In this document: piece by piece, positions 1 through 8,659 of the stretch
How positions within the stretch are numbered: the first letter of the stretch is position 1
How the letters are laid out: every line of letters begins with the position of its first letter
DNA from: Roseitranquillus sp963776845
Lineage (GTDB): Bacteria; Pseudomonadota; Alphaproteobacteria; Rhodobacterales; Rhodobacteraceae
Length of the DNA: 64,000 nt
Direction: 5' to 3'
Assembly (NCBI GenBank): GCA_963776845.1
Contig: CAVZOJ010000002.1
Span: 124,001 to 188,000, forward strand
The notes under the pieces: generated by a model
The model's database searches: none
Told to the model about the DNA's origin: nothing
Seen by the model: the letters and a program-made list of their open reading frames with translations, nothing else
Position numbers and translations under genes: made by a program

Positions 1-1867
1 GCTCGCCGGTGTCGCGGCGTCGATCGAGCTCCTGGCGTTCTGGGCGCACGCCGTGCAGCACGTCATCGTCCCCACCGGTTCGCTGCACAAGATGCTGCTG
101 GTGACCGGCATCATCGTCGGCGCGCGGGAACTTGACCTGCGCCGGCTGCTCTTGCAGATGGTGCAGATGGAGATGCTCAACACCGAGCGGATCCTGGAAC
201 GGGTCATCACCGACAGCAGCGACGCCATCCTGATCGCCGACGAGGATCTGTGCCTGCTCCGTGTCAGCGATATCGCGCGGGATCTCTTCGACAGGCCGAG
301 CGCGACGCAGGGCGACGCGCTGGAGTCCGTCGTCCCGCAGGAGATCGTGGATGCCGCCGACGAGGCGCTTGACGATCTGCGTGAGGGGCGCCGCGTGCAG
401 AGCACGACGCGCGAGGTCTCGGTCCACCGCGACGGCGCGAAGTGCATCGTCGAGTACACGGTGACGCCGTCGCGGCTCCTGAAGCTGGCCGACAGCGCGC
501 GGACGAGGGAGGAGGGCTTCGTCGTCTGCCTCTCCGCGCGCGACGTGACCGAGGATCGGATGCAGCGGATGGCGCTCGACCGCCTGGCGCGGTTCGACGC
601 GCTGACCGGCGCGCTCAATCGCGAGGAGTTCGTGGCGAGACTGTCCGAACATATTGCGGCCGGAGGTGGCGGCGGCTCTGTCATCGCCTTCGACCTGCAC
701 CGGTTCCGCACCATCAACGCCACTCTCGGGCGCGATCTCGGCGATCGGCTGCTGGTTTCGGTAGTGCGGCGTGTCGAGGAGGGCGAACTGCAGGTGTCGC
801 CCATTGCGCGGCTGGGGGGCGACCGTTTCGCCGTCTTCACGACGCGCTCAGCGACCCTGGAGGAGGCGAACGAACTGGCCGACGCGGTGGTCACGCTGGC
901 TGGCGCGCCGTTCGATCTCGACGGTCAGGTGGTGCGAAGCGGCGTCAGGATCGGTGTCGCCCCGCGCGAGGAGGGCGACGGGGGCGAGAGCCTGGTGAAC
1001 AAGGCCGAGCACGCGCTGGACGAGACCAGGATCAGAAGCGCGCCCGACCGGCGGACCTTCGACAAGACGACGTTCGCCAAGCAGGCGCGTGCAAGGCACA
1101 TCGAGCGGGAATACTGGTCCGCGCTCGCCGAAGACCAGCTGTACCTCGCCTACCAGCCGCAGGTGCGCCTTGCGGATGGCGCCGTGGTCGGGGCGGAGGC
1201 CCTGGCACGGTGGCGTCATCCCGAGCTCGGCATGATCTCGCCGGGCGAGTTCATCACCGTGGCCGAGAACAGCGGGTTCATAGAGCACCTGGGCAAGTGG
1301 GTGCTGGAGACCGCCTGCCGCGACGCGATGGCCTGGCCGCTGCCGCTGCCGGTCTCGGTCAATGTCTCGCCGATCCAGTTTCGCCGCAGCGACATGGTCA
1401 GCGATGTCGAGTGCGCGCAGGAAGCCAGCGGCCTGCCGGCGACACGCCTGACGCTAGAGATCACCGAGTTGATCTTCCTCGACGCGATCGGCGAGCTGGA
1501 CCAGACGCTGCACCGGCTGAGATCGCTCGGCGTGTCGTTGTCGCTCGACGACTTCGGCTCGGGGTTCTCGTCGTTCGGATACCTGCCGCGGCTCCCCCTC
1601 GACCAGCTGAAGCTGGACCAGATGTTCGTGGAGGCGCTGGCCACCGACCCCTACAGCGAGGCGGTGATCCGGTCCGTCGTTCCTCTTTGCCGAGAGCTCG
1701 ACCTCGACCTCGTCTGCGAAGGCGTCGAGAACGGGGCGCAGCGGGACATGCTGGCGGCACTGGGATGCGAAATGGCCCAGGGCTTTCTGTTCGGGCGCCC
1801 CCAGCCGCAGGACAAGTTCCTGGAGTCCATGTTCCTCGCGGGACGGCGCGTCAGAGAGGTGGGGTAG
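1..1867 (+). CDS. GGDEF-EAL domain protein, probable c-di-GMP phosphodiesterase (5' end outside window)
   Basis: The reading frame is open from base 2, so the gene starts upstream. After a hydrophobic N-terminal piece there is a linker that could be a PAS-like sensor. A GGDEF domain follows (DALTGALNRE near 600-630). Its signature reads GGDRF (about 818-832), so the Glu needed by a cyclase is replaced by Arg and the domain is probably inactive or only binds GTP. The EAL domain looks intact: EALARW, NVSPIQF, LEITE, SLDDFGSG, LKLD and CEGVE are all present in order. I infer c-di-GMP hydrolysis. The stop overlaps the convergent transporter gene by 17 bp. Confidence 0.9.
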   Translation, partial: LAGVAASIELLAFWAHAVQHVIVPTGSLHKMLLVTGIIVGARELDLRRLLLQMVQMEMLNTERILERVITDSSDAILIADEDLCLLRVSDIARDLFDRPSATQGDALESVVPQEIVDAADEALDDLREGRRVQSTTREVSVHRDGAKCIVEYTVTPSRLLKLADSARTREEGFVVCLSARDVTEDRMQRMALDRLARFDALTGALNREEFVARLSEHIAAGGGGGSVIAFDLHRFRTINATLGRDLGDRLLVSVVRRVEEGELQVSPIARLGGDRFAVFTTRSATLEEANELADAVVTLAGAPFDLDGQVVRSGVRIGVAPREEGDGGESLVNKAEHALDETRIRSAPDRRTFDKTTFAKQARARHIEREYWSALAEDQLYLAYQPQVRLADGAVVGAEALARWRHPELGMISPGEFITVAENSGFIEHLGKWVLETACRDAMAWPLPLPVSVNVSPIQFRRSDMVSDVECAQEASGLPATRLTLEITELIFLDAIGELDQTLHRLRSLGVSLSLDDFGSGFSSFGYLPRLPLDQLKLDQMFVEALATDPYSEAVIRSVVPLCRELDLDLVCEGVENGAQRDMLAALGCEMAQGFLFGRPQPQDKFLESMFLAGRRVREVG

Positions 1868-3050
1868 GGGTAACCCGCCTGAGGCGCGCGAGAGCCGCCG
1901 CGCAGCCCAGCGCGACGAGGCTGGCTGCGACGAGGCCGGCGAGGGCGGCGTTCGTGCCGTAGCGCTCCATGACCCAGGCCAGGATGACGGGTGCGGCGGC
2001 GGCGGTGATGAGTGCCGGCCGGGCGATCCGCCCGATCACCAGCGGATAGGCATCGTGCCCGAAGAGCGCGAGCGGCATCGTGCCCCGCGCGATCGACCAG
2101 AGGCCGTTGCCGGCGCCATAGGCGACCAGCGCGATCCCGGCTGGTGCGTCGAACAACAGCCCAACGAGCCCGGCCGAGACGAGCGCGGTGGAGACCATGC
2201 CTGTCCACGCCGGATGATGGCGGTCGCCGAGGGCCATCTCGCCCAGACGCGCACCGACCTGCGCCGGCCCGATCAGGGCCGCCGCGCCCACCGCTGCGGC
2301 GAGCGCCAAGCCCTGCGCCTGCAGGATGGTGACGAGGTGGACCGACCACGCGGACGTCACTGCGGCGATCGCGATCGCAGCAGTGGCGAGAAGCCAGAAG
2401 CGCAGGTCGCGGGGCGTATCACCTTCGCCTGGTGCGCCACCTCTTGGGCTGCCCTCCGCCGGCGCCTCGCGCGGAAGCCCATAGAGGGTCAGAGGCAGCG
2501 TCACGACGATGTGCGTGGCGGCGTAGGCGAGGCAGGCGCCGCGCCAGCCGACGCTCTCCACCAGCACCGCCGAGAGGGGCCAGCAGACCGTGCTCGCGAA
2601 CCCGCCCCAGAGCGTCAGGATGGTGATCGCCCGCCTCGCACCCTCGCCGAACAGGCGCCCCAGCGTGGCGAATGCCGCGTCGTAGAGCGCGCCGCCCATG
2701 CCGATGCCGATCACCAGCCAGGCGGCGAAGTAGACCGCCCGCGTGGAGGAGGCCGAGAGGATCGAGAGGCCCGCCACGATGAGAAGGACGGCGCCGGCAA
2801 GGACGGGGCGACCACCGTACTTCCTGACGAGGCGACCCACGCGCACCGCCACGAGCCCCGACGCGAGGAGCGCCACCGACAAACCCGCGGCGACGGTGGC
2901 GCGCGACCAGCCGGTGCCGCTGGCGATCGGTTCGGCGAGGATGGCGAGGAGGTAGTACGTCGAGCCCCAGGTGAGGATCTGCACGACGCCAAGACGGGAG
3001 GCGACGGCGACCGGACGCCCCGCAGCGCCCCGGCGTGGCGCGTCCTGCAC
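1851..3050 (-). CDS. MFS transporter
   Basis: This is a 399-residue, strongly hydrophobic protein with about twelve predicted membrane helices. A charged loop, RVGRLVRKYGGRP, sits after the second or third helix and matches the MFS signature region. The substrate cannot be told from the sequence. Translation starts at a GTG seven bases after the stop of the DUF6505 gene, so it is probably the last gene of the minus-strand operon that starts at 5520. An MFS exporter here may simply be a passenger. Confidence 0.8.
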   Translation of the reverse strand: MQDAPRRGAAGRPVAVASRLGVVQILTWGSTYYLLAILAEPIASGTGWSRATVAAGLSVALLASGLVAVRVGRLVRKYGGRPVLAGAVLLIVAGLSILSASSTRAVYFAAWLVIGIGMGGALYDAAFATLGRLFGEGARRAITILTLWGGFASTVCWPLSAVLVESVGWRGACLAYAATHIVVTLPLTLYGLPREAPAEGSPRGGAPGEGDTPRDLRFWLLATAAIAIAAVTSAWSVHLVTILQAQGLALAAAVGAAALIGPAQVGARLGEMALGDRHHPAWTGMVSTALVSAGLVGLLFDAPAGIALVAYGAGNGLWSIARGTMPLALFGHDAYPLVIGRIARPALITAAAAPVILAWVMERYGTNAALAGLVAASLVALGCAAALARLRRVTPTPPL

Positions 3051-3056
3051 TTCCGT

Positions 3057-3537
3057 CTACTCGAGCGTGGCGTGGACGGCGACGAGGTCGATCTCGGCGT
3101 CCGACGGGACGATGGCGCGGAAGCTTTCCCGCACGCCCGACTCGGTCAGTTCGCGCGAGACCACGAGGAGGGTATTCGGCGCATGGTCCTCGCACAGTTC
3201 CCGCATGAAGGCGATCTCCCCTTCCGCGGCCTCGCGCGCGGCCTGCGGCGCCGGGCGCGCCCCAGACGCGGACGAAATGGTCGGCGAGGGCGTCCGTCAC
3301 CGCCTCGACCTCGGCAGGCTCGATTCGCGAGACGGCGACGAACGTCGAGCGGCCGAAGGAGGAGAGGCCGAGCCAGCCGTTCGAGAACGCCTGCCGCGCC
3401 TTGCCGGCGAGATCGCCATCGGTCCAGTTCGAGAACTCGAAGCCGCCCGGAATCGCCCACTCGCCGGGTTCGGCGGGGCGAGAGAACACGTTGCCGTCGC
3501 TTTCGTCGAAGCGGATGGTGCGGGCGAGCATCAGCAT
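3057..3537 (-). CDS. DUF6505 family protein, frameshifted
   Basis: The N-terminal half (from MLARTIRFDESDGN) reads in one frame to about 3250. The second half (REAAEGEIAFMREL to the TAG at 3057) reads in the next frame. The span is 481 bp, one more than a multiple of three, so one extra base near 3245-3260 restores a protein of about 159 residues. The start is either ATG 3537 or ATG 3531; the latter forms a TGATG overlap with the upstream gene's stop. Function is unknown. It is coupled to the ligase-like gene and apbC. The break is probably a sequencing error. Confidence 0.7.
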
Positions 3538-4241
3538 GGGCGGCGGTCGAGGATCTCCGTCAGCGGAACGACGATCGTCCCGTCGGGTCCCTTCAACAGG
3601 ATGCCGCCGCGCTCGTCGAGCCCCTGAAACGTGCCGGTCCGCGGCCCGGCGGCCGTGTCGATCGTCGTCTCGCCATCGATCCGCCATGCGCGGCCGGACC
3701 AGTCGCGGTGGACGGGCGCCAACCCCTCGTCCTCCCAGCGGGCGATCCACGACAGGGTGTGGCGCGCCCAGGCAGCGATCAGGTCCTCAGGGGGGAGCAC
3801 GACGCCCTCGGTCTGGAGATCCGTCGTGTCGAGGCGGTGGCCCGGCTCGACGTCGGCCGGTGATGCGAGCGGAACGTGGAGCCCGACGACGAGCCAGCCA
3901 GGCACCTCGTCGGCTGCGCAGGCCGGCGCCGCCGCGCGGAGGCCGCCACATCGTGCGCCCTCGACCCGCAGCGTCGCAGGCCATTCGACGTGGAGCGCGA
4001 CCTCCGGCGGCGCCAGCGCGCCGAACGCGTCGGCGATGCCGTTGGTCGCGACGAGAAGCATCGGCGCGGCGTCCGCGAGGCAGACGTCGGGCGCGAGGAC
4101 GAGCGCTGCGTCGATGGCCTCGGCGGACGGCCGGTACAGCAGCAGGCCGGCTTCGCAGCCCCCTATCGCCGCCCCGATCGCCGCCTCGTAGGGATCGCTC
4201 GCGACCGCCCGCCCATCGAAGAGCGGCGGGAGGTCGAGCAT
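3531..4241 (-). CDS. Biotin/lipoate ligase-like protein (DUF4444 type)
   Basis: This 236-residue protein starts at an ATG that overlaps the apbC stop (TGATG at 4243-4239) and ends in the same kind of overlap with DUF6505. The middle contains HVEWPATLR followed by EGARCGGLR, which matches the WPNDL...KLAGIL region of biotin protein ligases. The GRGR adenylate-binding loop of true ligases is not visible; that region reads GLLLYRPSAEA. The C-terminal half fits a DUF4444-like extension. I infer a ligase relative with altered or lost activity. The operon and the nearby formate dehydrogenase genes suggest a shared accessory role. Confidence 0.7.
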   Translation of the reverse strand: MLDLPPLFDGRAVASDPYEAAIGAAIGGCEAGLLLYRPSAEAIDAALVLAPDVCLADAAPMLLVATNGIADAFGALAPPEVALHVEWPATLRVEGARCGGLRAAAPACAADEVPGWLVVGLHVPLASPADVEPGHRLDTTDLQTEGVVLPPEDLIAAWARHTLSWIARWEDEGLAPVHRDWSGRAWRIDGETTIDTAAGPRTGTFQGLDERGGILLKGPDGTIVVPLTEILDRRPC

Positions 4242-5314
4242 CAGATCGTGCCCTCTGCGATCAGCCGCCGTGCAATGCTGCGGAAGGCGGCGGCCTGCGG
4301 CCCGTCGGGATTGGTCGCGACCACCGGCGCGCCGCCGTCGGAGGCGAGCCGAATTTCGAGGTCGAGCGGGATCTCTCCCAGGAACGGCAGCCCCAGCCGC
4401 TCGGCGTCGGCGCGGGCGCCGCCGTGGCCGAAGATGTGCGCCTCGTGGCCGCAGTTCGGGCAGATGTAGGTCGACATGTTCTCGATCATGCCGAGGACGG
4501 GGACGCCCATCTTCTGGCACATGTTCAGCGCCTTGCGGGCGTCGAGAAGGGCGACGTCCTGCGGCGTGGAGACGACGATCATGCCGGTGACCTCGGCCTT
4601 CTGGCTGAGCGTCATCTGCACGTCGCCGGTGCCGGGCGGCAGGTCGACGATCAGCACGTCGAGCTGGCCCCACTGGACCTGCCCCAGCATCTGCTGCAGC
4701 GCGCCCATCAGCATCGGCCCGCGCCAGACCACCGCCTCGTCCTCCTTGGTCAGCAGGCCGATCGACATCAGCGTCACGCCGTGGTTGCGCAGCGGCAGGA
4801 TGGTCTTGCCGTCGGGCGAGGCGGGACGGCCGCTGACGCCCAGCATCCGCGGCTGCGACGGGCCGTAGACGTCGGCGTCGAGCATGCCGACGCGCTTGCC
4901 CTCGGCGGCGAGCGCCACGGCGAGGTTCGAGCTGACGGTGGACTTGCCGACGCCGCCCTTGCCGGAGGCGACGGCGATGATCCGCTCGACGCCGGGCACC
5001 TTCTGCGGGCCCTTCGGCTTCTCCGGATGGCGGCCGATCTTGAGGTCGGGCGGCTTCTTCTCACTGTGCGCCGTCAGCAGTGCGGAGACGTTGCCTTCGC
5101 CGACCAGCGCCTCGAGCCGCGAGACGGCGGCCTGGCGGACGGGCTCCATCGCCTGGCCATGCTCAGGCGCGACCTCGAGCACGAAGCGGACGCGGCCATC
5201 CTCGACGTTGAGCGCTCGCACGACGTCGGCCTCGATCAGGTTCTGCCCTGTCCCGGGGTGGTCGAGCCCCCGCAGGACTTCCAGGACTTCGGCGCGTCCG
5301 ACGGTCATGTTCAC
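4241..5314 (-). CDS. apbC: Iron-sulfur cluster carrier ApbC/Mrp
   Basis: This 357-residue protein has an N-terminal MIP18/DUF59-type domain (about 1-95) and a MinD-like P-loop ATPase domain. The deviant Walker A motif is SGKGGVGKST, and YICPNCG gives the conserved CxxC that binds a bridging cluster. Proteins of this family hold and hand over [4Fe-4S] clusters in the cytoplasm. The GTG start at 5314 is chosen because it forms a GTGA overlap with the DUF6494 stop; an ATG six bases later is an alternative. Being next to a formate dehydrogenase cluster with many Fe-S sites suggests a client, but this is inference. Confidence 0.9.
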   Translation of the reverse strand: MNMTVGRAEVLEVLRGLDHPGTGQNLIEADVVRALNVEDGRVRFVLEVAPEHGQAMEPVRQAAVSRLEALVGEGNVSALLTAHSEKKPPDLKIGRHPEKPKGPQKVPGVERIIAVASGKGGVGKSTVSSNLAVALAAEGKRVGMLDADVYGPSQPRMLGVSGRPASPDGKTILPLRNHGVTLMSIGLLTKEDEAVVWRGPMLMGALQQMLGQVQWGQLDVLIVDLPPGTGDVQMTLSQKAEVTGMIVVSTPQDVALLDARKALNMCQKMGVPVLGMIENMSTYICPNCGHEAHIFGHGGARADAERLGLPFLGEIPLDLEIRLASDGGAPVVATNPDGPQAAAFRSIARRLIAEGTI

Positions 5315-5520
5315 TCCGGGGCGCCCGCCGTCTTGATGTCGCCTGCCACCTCATGACGCATGTCGAGGCCATCGATCGTGACGACGGCGCGGACATGGAT
5401 GGTGTCGCCGAGGCTGCCGGCGTCGCGCGCATCGCGCACCGCCTTCTCGATCTCCTGCTGCGAGGTGACGCCCACCTGCTTCAGGAACTTCCGCATCGAC
5501 ATGTTGAAGTCGTCGCTCAT
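5311..5520 (-). CDS. DUF6494 family small protein
   Basis: This 69-residue protein begins MSDDFNMSMRKFLKQVGVTS and contains the pattern QQEIEKAVRDA, which I recognise as DUF6494. No membrane segment or catalytic motif is visible. Its stop overlaps the GTG of apbC by four bases, so the two are probably translationally coupled. It heads the minus-strand operon 5520-1851. Function is unknown; coupling to an Fe-S carrier suggests a role in the same process. Confidence 0.7.
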   Translation of the reverse strand: MSDDFNMSMRKFLKQVGVTSQQEIEKAVRDARDAGSLGDTIHVRAVVTIDGLDMRHEVAGDIKTAGAPE

Positions 5521-5617
5521 CCGAGCCTCCCTCCGTTTGGTCCTATGTCGGACAGCGCTCGGCGGAGAACAAGGGGACCAGCGATGCGCAGCGCGCCAGG
5601 TGCCGGGCGAGCGCGGT

Positions 5618-5743
5618 CTACTCCGCGGGGTGTATCCGGCCATCCTCGCTGTGGAGGCGGTGGTTCAGCCACCTGGCATAGCCAACGGCCAGGCCGCCGA
5701 GGCCCAGCGCGATCAACGGAACGGCGATGTCATAGACGGTCAT
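5618..5743 (-). CDS. 41-residue membrane microprotein
   Basis: This short ORF encodes MTVYDIAVPLIALGLGGLAV followed by a basic and polar tail (GYARWLNHRLHSEDGRIH). It has one predicted membrane helix at residues 5-22. The ATG lies inside the last codons of the upstream 87-residue gene (14 bp overlap), as expected for a coupled pair. Function is unknown. The clean hydrophobic segment and gene overlap support it as real, but no homolog was checked. Confidence 0.45.
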   Translation of the reverse strand: MTVYDIAVPLIALGLGGLAVGYARWLNHRLHSEDGRIHPAE

Positions 5744-5993
5744 CGTCGGCGTCCTTCTCGATCATGCCCAGAATGTAGTGCGCGAGGCCGTGCAATGCCA
5801 GTCCGACGAGAACCCAGATTGCGGTGCGCAGGACCGGCAGGGAAACCTCGTCGAACAGCGGTCGGAGCAGGCCGAAGCCGATGATGGCCAGTGCGATGGC
5901 GTTTGTCGCCGTCGCGAGCAGCTTGATCCGCTCGTTGTATATCCCGAGCTCGTCCGGCCTGCGCGCCACCTTGCGGCGCCGCGTCATCCGCAT
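5730..5993 (-). CDS. 87-residue membrane protein
   Basis: Starting at ATG 5993 (MRMTRRRKVARRPDELG), the product has a basic N-terminus, two predicted membrane helices (about 30-52 and 57-80) and an acidic C-terminal tail (EKDADDD). The frame is open further upstream to 6065, but that part is Arg/Pro-rich and reads as non-coding. The gene lies between the four-cluster ferredoxin gene and the 41-residue gene, all on the minus strand. No family is recognised. It may be a small membrane partner of the formate dehydrogenase region. Confidence 0.5.
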   Translation of the reverse strand: MRMTRRRKVARRPDELGIYNERIKLLATATNAIALAIIGFGLLRPLFDEVSLPVLRTAIWVLVGLALHGLAHYILGMIEKDADDDRL

Positions 5994-6069
5994 GGGGGAG
6001 GCTCCGGCGTTGCCCGGCGCTTCGCGCCGGGGGATCGGGACGAGCCGCAGCGCGGCAGCGGGCACATCC

Positions 6070-8025
6070 TCAGGTCTTGTAGTCGTCGGCGGTGCGTGGG
6101 CGCGGGCGGTCGCCCATCCGGAAAGGCGCGGCGTCGGCGTGGTACTGCGCCTGGATGCGGCAATCGTCGCACATGCGGATGAGGCGGGCGTTGTCGGAGC
6201 CCGTGAACATCGGGTGCCGGCCCTCGAGCTTGGCGACGATGCGCTCGACGGTGGACTTCACGCCGAAGGGGCGGCCGCACTCGATGCAGTCGTAGGGGTC
6301 CTCCTCCTTCATCACGCGGGGGGAGAGGGCGGCGTCGGAAAGGTCGAGGCGCGGCTGCAACGTGATCGCATCCTCCGGGCAGATGTTGGCGCAGAGGCCG
6401 CACTGCAGGCAGGCATCCTCGGTGAAGGTCAGCATCGGCTTGTCGGGGTCGTCGCCGAGCGCGCCCGAGGGGCAGAGGCCGGCGCAGGAGAGGCAGAGGG
6501 TGCAGGCATCCACGTCGACGATGACGGCGCCGTAGGGCGCGCCGGCCGGCAGGTCCATCGCGTCGCGCTGCCGGGTGAGGGCGCGGGCGGCGAGGCGGGT
6601 GACGTCGCGGCGGCGGCCGAGCGGCAGGATCGGCTCGACGCGGAGCGGTGTCGGGCGACGGTGGTAGAGCATGTCGGACATCGCCTCGGGATCCGGCGTG
6701 TCGACCAGGCGCAGCCGCTCGGCGCCTGCACCGACGCCCTCGGCCAGCGCCTGGCCGAGTTCAAGCTCGCGACCCAGCGCGTCGCGCTCGGTGCGCGGGG
6801 CCGGCAGGATCGCGACCTCGGCGAAGCCGCAGGCGAGGGCCGCCAGCATCTCGGCATGACCGAAGGCGGTGATGGCGGGCAGCTCCAGCGGGATGACGTC
6901 GGCGGGCAGGCCGCGGCCGAGCCTCGCGGAGAGGGAGATCATCTCGCGCCCGTGCTCGTCGTGAACCAGCAGCCGTGGCGCGGCGCCGCCCGCGCCCCGG
7001 TAGGCGAGCGAGAGCGCGCGGATCTGGCTCATGGCGTGACCGACGGGCGGCGCGTCGAAGGCGATGGCCTGGCTCGGGCACACGGCGGAGCACGCCCCGC
7101 AGCCAGCGCAGATGCCGGTATCGACCGTGACGTGATCGCCCGCGGGAGAGATCGCGCCCGTCGGGCAGATGTCGAGGCAGCGGGTGCAGCCGGTCTGCCC
7201 GGCGCGGCTGTGGGCGCAAAGCTGCTCCTCAAGCCTGACGTGCAGCGTCTTCTCGAAGGTGCCGACCATCTGCGCGGCCTGGAACGCGAGGTCCGAGACC
7301 GCCACCGGGTCGCGCGGGTCGGCGCGCAGATAGCCGTCGCGCTTGTGATGCGCTGGGAACAGCGGCGCGCCACCCGAGACGTCGAGGATCACGTCGCACT
7401 CCGATCGCGACGCGTCCTTCGGCGGGCCGAAACGGAGCGGTCCGCGGCCGGCGGGATCGGCCGCGCGATAGCCATCGACCGTCACGGAGAAGGCGGCGAA
7501 GCTGCCGCTGCCGGAGCGCAGGCGGCCGAGCGCCACGTCGAAAGCGCGTTCGCGGCCCGGCAGGATCTCGGCCTCGTCGGTCAGCAGGCAGGTGACGGAG
7601 AGAGCGTCCGACAGACGCTCCGCCAGCGGCAGGGCGACGTCGGGAGGGCCATAGATGAGCGCCAGCCCCTCGGACACGAGGTCGATGACGTTGGCGGGCG
7701 GCGCAGGCGGTGCGGCCAGAAGGGCCGCGATCTTGGGCGTCGCGGCAGCGCCCTCGTCCGACCAGCCGGCGCGGTCGCGTATGTCGATGCAGGCCGGCGC
7801 GGAGGTGCCGAGGTCTTCGGCCAGCGCGACGAAGGTCGCGGCCTCCTGGCGGCAGGCGACGATCACGCCATCCTCGCCGAGCAAGGCAGCCGCGGCACGG
7901 TCGATCTGATGCGTGCATAGGCCGGTCGCGACGGAAGGGCACGACAGCCCGGTCGCAGTGGCAATCGCGTCGCGGTCGAGCCGCTGCGTGCCGCCGCAGT
8001 CGCAGAGCAGGAGCTTCCGCGTCAT
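6070..8025 (-). CDS. 4Fe-4S binding protein of the formate dehydrogenase region (four clusters)
   Basis: The start is ATG 8025, preceded by a good ribosome site (GGGAGGTCTG). The 651-residue product begins MTRKLLLCDCGG. It has two pairs of ferredoxin motifs: CTRCLDICP with CAGCGACSAVCP in the middle, and CTLCLSCAGLCP with CLQCGLCANICP near the end, so up to four [4Fe-4S] clusters. Further cysteines near the C-terminus (CIECGRPFG, CDDCRIQ) could bind metal. Ferredoxin proteins of this type commonly sit beside FDH3 genes in alphaproteobacteria. I infer electron transfer or cofactor delivery in the cytoplasm. It is transcribed away from DUF3305. Confidence 0.8.
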   Translation of the reverse strand: MTRKLLLCDCGGTQRLDRDAIATATGLSCPSVATGLCTHQIDRAAAALLGEDGVIVACRQEAATFVALAEDLGTSAPACIDIRDRAGWSDEGAAATPKIAALLAAPPAPPANVIDLVSEGLALIYGPPDVALPLAERLSDALSVTCLLTDEAEILPGRERAFDVALGRLRSGSGSFAAFSVTVDGYRAADPAGRGPLRFGPPKDASRSECDVILDVSGGAPLFPAHHKRDGYLRADPRDPVAVSDLAFQAAQMVGTFEKTLHVRLEEQLCAHSRAGQTGCTRCLDICPTGAISPAGDHVTVDTGICAGCGACSAVCPSQAIAFDAPPVGHAMSQIRALSLAYRGAGGAAPRLLVHDEHGREMISLSARLGRGLPADVIPLELPAITAFGHAEMLAALACGFAEVAILPAPRTERDALGRELELGQALAEGVGAGAERLRLVDTPDPEAMSDMLYHRRPTPLRVEPILPLGRRRDVTRLAARALTRQRDAMDLPAGAPYGAVIVDVDACTLCLSCAGLCPSGALGDDPDKPMLTFTEDACLQCGLCANICPEDAITLQPRLDLSDAALSPRVMKEEDPYDCIECGRPFGVKSTVERIVAKLEGRHPMFTGSDNARLIRMCDDCRIQAQYHADAAPFRMGDRPRPRTADDYKT

Positions 8026-8052
8026 CAGACCTCCCTTGGCGATGTCCCCCAA

Positions 8053-8070
8053 CGCCCTTACACAAGGGCG
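8053..8070. promoter_or_regulatory. Palindrome between divergent FDH-region genes
   Basis: CGCCCTT-ACAC-AAGGGCG is a perfect 7-bp inverted repeat with a 4-base centre. It lies in the 82-bp gap between the minus-strand ferredoxin gene (start 8025) and the plus-strand DUF3305 gene (start 8108). The position fits an operator for a shared regulator; a hairpin in a leader is also possible. Confidence 0.4.
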
Positions 8071-8107
8071 AGCAACGACACTATCCACAGGAGCCACGTC
8101 CGTAAAG

Positions 8108-8659
8108 ATGACCGAGGAGCGCCGCTGCATCAGCATGCCTGTCGGCGTCATCGTGCGCCGCAGCCCCGGCGTGACCCGCTGGGCCAAGGTCGTCTGGCGG
8201 GCCGTCGGCCTGATCCCGTTCGCCGGACCGGGTGCCTGGCAGGAACTGCGGCGCGACGGGGAGACGGTCGACTACCATGCCGGAACGGCCACGCTGACGC
8301 TGTGGCGCACGGATACCGAGGCATACCTGACCGCGCTGAGCGGCCGGCCGCCGAGCCTGTTTGCGGTGCTGCGACCGGGGCCCGAGCGACCGACGCTGCT
8401 CACCGTCACCGCCTCAGCCTACGAGGCGCAGGACCACGCCGACAACGGCGAGGACATCGTCGAGCGGCTGGCCATGCCCGAGGGGCTGGAGGCCTGGATC
8501 CGCGACTTCGTCGCGCGGAACCATGTCGAGGAGGAGTTCATCAAGCGTCGCCGCAAGGGCATGAGCACCGATGCGCAGGACGGCATCGGGGATGCCCGCG
8601 TCAGGCAGGTCGCCGATGTCTACCGCGCGCCCGGCTCGATGCGGGGAGATGGGTCGTGA
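8108..8659 (+). CDS. DUF3305 domain protein
   Basis: The product has 183 residues and begins MTEERRCISMPVGVIVRRSP, continuing WAKVVWRAVGLIPFAGP, the typical DUF3305 opening. It has no export signal or cofactor motif. DUF3305 genes are regularly paired with DUF3306 and a TorD-type chaperone beside formate dehydrogenase genes, so an assembly role is likely. The frame is open further upstream, but ATG 8108 is where family similarity starts. Its TGA overlaps the next start (GTGA). Confidence 0.85.
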   Translation: MTEERRCISMPVGVIVRRSPGVTRWAKVVWRAVGLIPFAGPGAWQELRRDGETVDYHAGTATLTLWRTDTEAYLTALSGRPPSLFAVLRPGPERPTLLTVTASAYEAQDHADNGEDIVERLAMPEGLEAWIRDFVARNHVEEEFIKRRRKGMSTDAQDGIGDARVRQVADVYRAPGSMRGDGS

